A stretch of DNA of 64,000 nucleotides, from the NCBI RefSeq assembly GCF_022524485.1, contig NZ_JAKXMK010000028.1:1-64000 (forward strand), written 5' to 3'. A program made the position numbers and the translations under genes. Positions 59,851-64,000 of this stretch are shown here, piece by piece. The notes under the pieces are model-generated. The model was given only the letters and a program-made list of their open reading frames with translations, was not told the DNA's origin and did not search any database. This DNA is from Pseudonocardia alaniniphila (GTDB lineage: Bacteria; Actinomycetota; Actinomycetes; Mycobacteriales; Pseudonocardiaceae). Position 1 is the stretch's first letter; each line of letters begins with the position of its first letter.

Positions 59851-61083
59851 TCACCCCAGCCGTGCGGCGCGGGTCAGGAGGTGGCGCCTCTCGGGTTCGC
59901 TGGTGGTCCGGCGGGCCGCCTCCTGGTAGCCGGCACGCGCCACGTCGTGGTCGCCGGCCATCTCCAGCAGGTGGGCCCGCACGGACACGAGGTGGTGGGA
60001 CGCGGAGATGCGCTCGTCGGTCGACAAGGTGTCGAGTACGGCCAGCCCGGCCGTGGGCCCCTGCACCATCGCCACCGCCACCGCCTGGTTGAGCGTCACC
60101 GTCGGGTTGGGCGCCACTCGCTGCAGCAGGGTGTAGAGGGCCAGGATCTGCGGCCAGTCGGTCGCTTCGGCAGTGGGTGCCTCGTCGTGGACGGCGGAGA
60201 TGGCGGCTTCGAGCTGGTAGGAGCCGAGCGGGCCCCTCGACAAGGTATCGGTCACCAGGGCCACACCTTCGGCGATGGCTGCGGCGTCCCACAGCGTCCG
60301 GTCCTGGTCGCTCAGCGGCACCAACGACCCGTCCGGGGCCGTGCGGGCCGGGCGACGGGCATCGGTCAGCAGCATGAGAGCCAGGAGCCCGGCCACCTCG
60401 CCGGCGCCGGGAACCAGCCGGTGGAGCTCGCGGGCCAGCCGGATGGCCTCATCCGTCAGCTCGGCCCGCACCAACCGGGTTCCCGACGTCGCCGTGTAAC
60501 CCTCGTTGAAGACGAGGTAGACCACATGGAGCACGACGCCGAGCCGCTCCGCCTGCTCAGCCGGCGGCGGTAGCTCAAAGCCGGCCCCGGCTGCCTTGAT
60601 GCGCTGCTTGGCCCGGCTGATGCGTTGCGCCATGGTCGCTTCGGGCACGAGGAAGGCCCGGGCGATCTCGGCGGTCGACAGACCTCCGACTGCCCGCAGG
60701 GTCAACGCGACCTGCGACGGGGGCGTCAGGGCCGGATGGCAGCACAGGAACAGCAGCGTGAGGGTGTCGTCGCCGGTGGGGCCGCGGGCATCGAGGTCGG
60801 GGTGCACCTCGCCGTCGGCCGGGGGCGGGGTGCGGAGGGCATCGGCCTCCTCCCGCCGCCGGCGGGCGATGTCGCTGCGCAGCTGGTCGGCGAGGCGACG
60901 CGACGCCACCGTCACCAGCCACCCTCGTGGGTTCTCCGGCCACCCCTGCACCGGCCACTGGGCCGCGGCCGCCACCAGCGCCTCCTGCACGGCGTCCTCG
61001 CAGGCGTCGAAGTGGCCGTAGCGGCGCACCAGCGCACCGAGCACCTCGGGCACCAACCGCCGGACGGCCCTCCAGTCGGTCAC
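59851..61083 (-). CDS. ECF sigma factor, ECF42-like with C-terminal extension
   Basis: 410 residues. Region 2 is VRRYGHFDACEDAVQEALVAAAAQWP, region 4 is LTLRAVGGLSTAEIARAFLVPEATMAQRISRAKQRI, and a long C-terminal domain of ~230 residues carries TPR-like helices (APNPTVTLNQAVAVAMVQGPTAGLAVLD). The group has no membrane anti-sigma factor and is linked to YCII/DGPF proteins. Here its GTG overlaps the stop of such a gene. Confidence 0.92.
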   Translation of the reverse strand: MTDWRAVRRLVPEVLGALVRRYGHFDACEDAVQEALVAAAAQWPVQGWPENPRGWLVTVASRRLADQLRSDIARRRREEADALRTPPPADGEVHPDLDARGPTGDDTLTLLFLCCHPALTPPSQVALTLRAVGGLSTAEIARAFLVPEATMAQRISRAKQRIKAAGAGFELPPPAEQAERLGVVLHVVYLVFNEGYTATSGTRLVRAELTDEAIRLARELHRLVPGAGEVAGLLALMLLTDARRPARTAPDGSLVPLSDQDRTLWDAAAIAEGVALVTDTLSRGPLGSYQLEAAISAVHDEAPTAEATDWPQILALYTLLQRVAPNPTVTLNQAVAVAMVQGPTAGLAVLDTLSTDERISASHHLVSVRAHLLEMAGDHDVARAGYQEAARRTTSEPERRHLLTRAARLG

Positions 61084-61442
61084 GGCTCCACGTTGGCCTC
61101 GTGCATAAGGGGCCGGACCTCGACGCCCCAGTAGCGCGCCGCCGGGTTGCGGGCAGCGATCTCCAGGGCTCGTTCCAGGCTGTCGCAGTCGACGATCGTG
61201 AAGCTGCCCAGGTACTCCTTGGCCTCGGCGTAAGGGCCGTCGGTCACAACCGGCGTCCCGGCCGTGGCCCGGACCATCTTGGCGTTCACCTGGTCGGCCA
61301 CGCCGTAGGCGCCGACCAGCTCACCCGACTCGAACAGCTCGTGGTTGAGGGCGTCGGTCTCGCGGATGATCTCGGCGAAGGTCTCCGCACCCACAGAGCT
61401 GAAGGCTTCCTCGTTGCCGTAGATCAGCAGCATGTACTTCAC
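61080..61442 (-). CDS. YCII/DGPF-domain protein
   Basis: 120 residues: MKYMLLIYGNEEAF, the DGPYAEAKEYLGSFTIVDC segment (DGPF-like motif) and EVRPLM near the end. The ferredoxin-like fold is of unknown activity. It forms the usual pair with an ECF42 sigma factor and is translationally coupled to it, so it may act as its signal partner. Confidence 0.9.
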   Translation of the reverse strand: MKYMLLIYGNEEAFSSVGAETFAEIIRETDALNHELFESGELVGAYGVADQVNAKMVRATAGTPVVTDGPYAEAKEYLGSFTIVDCDSLERALEIAARNPAARYWGVEVRPLMHEANVEP

Positions 61443-61454
61443 AGCTCGCTCCTC

Positions 61455-62180
61455 TCACTGCTCCGGCTGGGCCGATCCGACCAGTTCGCCACTGGCGCCG
61501 CGATCGTCCAGCACCAGCTTCGACCGCCCGGTGACGGTGTAGCGAATGTGGGTGACCTCGGGCGCCTCGACGACCCGGGTCGGGACCAGCTCGATGCCGT
61601 CGTCGGCGCCGAGACCGAGGCTGGGGTCGAACAGGCGCTGGCCGTCGCCCAGCAGCACCGGGGCGATGTGCAGCTCGAGCTGGTCGAGCAGCCCGGCGGT
61701 CATCACCTGGCGCAGGAGCTCCCCGCCGCCGGCCACCGCCACGTCCTTGCCACCGGCGGCGTCCCGGGCCAGCTCGATGGCTCGCTCGAGTCCGTCGGTG
61801 ACAAAGGTGAAGGAGGTGCCCCCCTGGCGTTCGAGCACCTCCCGGGGACGGTGGGTGAGGACGAACACGGGGGCGTGGAACGGCGGCTCCTCGCCCCACG
61901 GGACCTCGCCGCCGTCGAACATGCGCCGGCCCATGACGTAGGCACCGGCGGCCGCGAACGTCTCCTCGATGATCTCCGAGTTGATCGACTGCTCGCCGCC
62001 GGCGAAGCCCTGCCGCTCGCGCCAGGCCGCGGCGTCGACGGCCCAGCGGGTGACCCGGAAGAAGCCGGGCGCTTCGGGGCCCCGCATCCAGCCGTTCATG
62101 TCCTTGGGGTCCCGTGTGTCCCGCGGCCCTGTGTAGAAGCCGTCGAGCGACACCGACATCTGGGCGGTGACCTTGGTCAT
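61455..62180 (-). CDS. Dihydrofolate reductase-family (RibD_C-like) protein
   Basis: 241 residues: MTKVTAQMSVSLDGFYTGP, AYVMGRRMFDGGE, PVFVLTHRPRE and VAVAGGGELLRQVMTAGLLDQLELHIAPVLLGDG. The GGG loop and ending are typical of the RibD C-terminal reductase group. The natural substrate is unknown. GAGAGG precedes the ATG. It lies 12 bp upstream of the YCII gene, in the same operon as the sigma factor. Confidence 0.9.
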   Translation of the reverse strand: MTKVTAQMSVSLDGFYTGPRDTRDPKDMNGWMRGPEAPGFFRVTRWAVDAAAWRERQGFAGGEQSINSEIIEETFAAAGAYVMGRRMFDGGEVPWGEEPPFHAPVFVLTHRPREVLERQGGTSFTFVTDGLERAIELARDAAGGKDVAVAGGGELLRQVMTAGLLDQLELHIAPVLLGDGQRLFDPSLGLGADDGIELVPTRVVEAPEVTHIRYTVTGRSKLVLDDRGASGELVGSAQPEQ

Positions 62181-62347
62181 GTTCGTGTGCCTCTCATGGT
62201 GGCGGCCCCTGTGGCCGCCGGTACGCAGAGGTCGGAGCGGACCCACCGTTCTCTACACACGCCGGCAAGAAAACTGAGGGGAAGTGGGTACCGCAGGTTG
62301 CGGCCCCGCCGGGCTGTCGCTTTCCGGTCTCAGCTGCGCCGGCGACC

Positions 62348-62968
62348 TCACGGTCCGGTGGTGGCGGACACGGGGGTCTTTTCGTGTAGGCACCAGTCGA
62401 GTGCGGCCGGCCACTGGCCGTATCCGTCTGCGGGGGTGATGTGGCCGGCGGCGGGGAGGATGTCGCAGTCCAGGTCGAGCGCGGCGCTCCACGCGCGCGG
62501 GTCGGCAGGCGCGTATGGATCGGTCTCCGAGACGACCACATGCGGCGGCTTGGCCGACGCGGCCTTGAGGAGCTCGCGGTCGACGCGCTCGAGCTTGAAC
62601 TCTTCGTTGCCGTTGGCCGCGGTGAACGCTTGCGCACCGAGCGGGGACACCAGCAGCACCCGGGTGACGCGCAGGTCGGCAGGCAGGGTCTGGGCGGCCT
62701 GCAGCCACAGGGCGCAGCCGAGGGAGTGACACACCACGACGCGTTCCTGGTCGCCGAGCTGGGCCAGTTCGGCGTGCAGGAGATCGATCCATTCGCTCAT
62801 CGACGGCTGCTCGGGCGCGGGAAACTGCGGATAGAGCACCTGCTCGCCCCGCTGGCGCAGGGCCTCGGTCAACCACCACAGCCAGTGCTGCCGCGGGCGA
62901 CGGTGCTGCACGCCGTGCACCATGAGAAAGCGCCGCGCCGGCGGAGGCGAGCTGGACATCTCGGTCAT
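62348..62968 (-). CDS. Alpha/beta hydrolase, RBBP9/YdeN-like
   Basis: 206 residues: an early FLMVHGVQHRRPRQHWLWWL, nucleophile Ser in VVVCHSLGCALWLQ around residue 80, acidic residue in VVVSETDPYAPA and His in ILPAAGHITPADGYGQWP. This is the serine-hydrolase group of RBBP9/YdeN. The substrate is unknown. AGGAGACAG precedes the ATG. Confidence 0.88.
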   Translation of the reverse strand: MTEMSSSPPPARRFLMVHGVQHRRPRQHWLWWLTEALRQRGEQVLYPQFPAPEQPSMSEWIDLLHAELAQLGDQERVVVCHSLGCALWLQAAQTLPADLRVTRVLLVSPLGAQAFTAANGNEEFKLERVDRELLKAASAKPPHVVVSETDPYAPADPRAWSAALDLDCDILPAAGHITPADGYGQWPAALDWCLHEKTPVSATTGP

Positions 62969-63125
62969 CTGTCTCCTGATTTCTGTTCCCGTGGTCCTCG
63001 ATCGTCCTCCACGCCGCGCCGGCTGCATCGAGGGCGGCAGCGCCGTCGCTCCGCGATGCCGGTCGGGTGGCCATTGGTCATCGAGGCATGGTCAGCTGAA
63101 GCCAGGAGGCCATCGATCCCTCGGG

Positions 63126-63479
63126 TCAGTCCCGATGGTCGACGATATTGACAACGTTGCCGTCGGGGGCACGGACGAGGAATCGCCGTACGCCCCAGTC
63201 CTCCTTCGTCAACGGACGCACGATCTCGAAGCCCAATTCCTGCGCTTCCGCGTAGGCGGAGTCGACATCGTCTGTGAGTACGGAGACGACCGAGTCCTCG
63301 GGTGACGTGGCGTCGCGGGTGACGAGTTGGATGTAGGCGCCGGTTTCGGGGGAGATGTAGCGAGCTACCCACCCCATGTTGAATCCCTCGGTGCTCAGCC
63401 CGAGGTAGTCGGTGTAGAAGCTCTTCGCTGCGTCGACGTCGGCCACCCGGAGGTTGGCCACGATGCGGTTAACGCGCAT
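63126..63479 (-). CDS. VOC-family protein (glyoxalase-like)
   Basis: 117 residues, single VOC domain: VNRIVANLRVADVDAAKSFYTDYLGL, AYIQLVTRDATSPEDSVV and FLVRAPDGNVVNIVDH. The first metal His is replaced (Asn-Leu instead of His-Val), as in antibiotic-binding or non-enzymatic members. It is monocistronic. Confidence 0.88.
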   Translation of the reverse strand: MRVNRIVANLRVADVDAAKSFYTDYLGLSTEGFNMGWVARYISPETGAYIQLVTRDATSPEDSVVSVLTDDVDSAYAEAQELGFEIVRPLTKEDWGVRRFLVRAPDGNVVNIVDHRD

Positions 63480-63641
63480 GGGATCCTCGCTGTTCGCTGT
63501 CCATCGCTCTCGGTCGCCAACGATCCACGCCCGCTGCCGCCCGCAAGGGCGCCTCCGGCGTCGTTACGCAAATGGCTCTCGACCAGCCTTGCCCCGATGC
63601 ACCCGACGAGGCCCGGATGCGGGAACTGTTCGCGGCGTCCG

Positions 63642-64000
63642 CTAGTCGCGGACTGCGGCGATCGCCTCCACCTCGACCAACTGGTCGTCGTAGCCGAGGA
63701 CCGTGACGCCCATGAGCGTGCTCGGGACATCGTGGTCGCCGAAGGCGTCCCTTACGACCTCCCACGCGGTGACGAGATCGGCTCGGCGGGAGGAGGCGAC
63801 AAGAACGCGGGTGCTGATCACATCCTCGATCGTGGCTCCGGCCTCGGCGAGTGCCGTGCGCATGTTCTCGACGGCTCTGGCGGCTTGCCCGGCGTAGTCA
63901 CCGACGGCCGCGGTAGTGCCGTCGGCGTTCAGCGGGCAGGCTCCAGCGAGGAAGATCAGCCGAGCGTCGGCCGGCGCGGTTGCGGCGTAGGCATACTCGG
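63642..64000 (-). CDS. RidA-family protein (5' partial at right edge)
   Basis: The frame runs through to the window edge and reads APADARLIFLAGACPLNADG, DYAGQAARAVENMRTALAEAG, VLVASSRRADLVTAWEVVRDAF and VTVLGYDDQLVEVEAIAAVRD. This is the YjgF/RidA fold that deaminates reactive enamines. The typical catalytic Arg of RidA (usually in a CxR motif) is not evident, so it may be a divergent member. The start lies beyond 64000. Confidence 0.85.
   Translation of the reverse strand, partial: EYAYAATAPADARLIFLAGACPLNADGTTAAVGDYAGQAARAVENMRTALAEAGATIEDVISTRVLVASSRRADLVTAWEVVRDAFGDHDVPSTLMGVTVLGYDDQLVEVEAIAAVRD

Noticed and set aside
63485..63640. Possible small gene between the VOC and RidA genes
   Set aside because: Frames on both strands lack a convincing start with ribosome binding site and recognisable pattern. 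It is treated as intergenic.
1..64000. CRISPR arrays, rRNA genes, prophage structural genes
   Set aside because: No regularly spaced identical repeats, no rRNA-like conserved stretches and no capsid, portal or tail genes were seen. The integrase remnant and IS630 element are the only mobile-DNA signs.

Overview
This window looks like the chromosome of a high-GC actinobacterium, most likely a Pseudonocardiaceae member such as Pseudonocardia. The evidence is strongly GC-biased codon use, frequent GTG/TTG starts, many 4-bp stop/start overlaps, an NAD synthetase close to the mycobacterial form, a MDMPI-type mycothiol-dependent enzyme, a Ku/DNA-ligase pair and several protein families restricted to Actinobacteria. 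The genus is an inference from gene content only.

Layout. 1-4 kb: three overlapping genes for an alginate-like exopolysaccharide (GT2 synthase cut by the left edge, parallel beta-helix protein, PL14-type lyase lipoprotein). 4-7.7 kb: a hydrolase remnant, a COG4315 lipoprotein, nadE and a small membrane protein. 7.8-13.5 kb: a two-gene operon of a Pls/PosA-type single-module membrane NRPS and a diaminobutyrate-type aminotransferase, which I read as a candidate poly-amino-acid system. 13.9-24.5 kb: two SDRs and a long leftward tripartite tricarboxylate transporter (TTT) operon with three TctC receptors, TctB, a frameshifted TctA, a ThDP enzyme and a two-subunit CoA transferase, facing a LysR regulator. 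24.5-28 kb: DinB protein, a FadR-type regulator, an aldo/keto reductase and an SDR. Three near-identical palindromes mark the regulator's own start and the SDR promoter.

28.4-34.7 kb: an amino-sugar uptake locus: BadF-type kinase, RpiR regulator, SIS protein and NgcE/F/G-like ABC importer without its own ATPase. 34.7-44 kb: mixed housekeeping and accessory genes (HSL esterase, MDMPI protein, VOC proteins, LCP protein, serine hydrolase, Ku, DNA ligase, glycolipid-binding protein). 43.8-49 kb: tyrA, amidase, M20 amidohydrolase, tadA and partner, Nudix, and a toxin-antitoxin pair whose toxin has collapsed. 49.4-54.2 kb: a polar amino-acid ABC transporter, an amidohydrolase with a MIP18-type partner, and an IclR regulator.

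54.4-57.9 kb looks like a decayed integration zone: tRNA-Ser(CGA), a broken tyrosine-integrase tail immediately beyond it, a Glyoxalase_8 gene, an ATPase/kinase and an IS630-family element flanked by TA. 57.9-64 kb: an MFS exporter divergent from an XRE regulator across a strong dyad, an ECF42-type sigma factor with a YCII partner, a DHFR-like reductase, an alpha/beta hydrolase, a VOC protein and a RidA protein cut by the right edge. No rRNA and no CRISPR array was seen.
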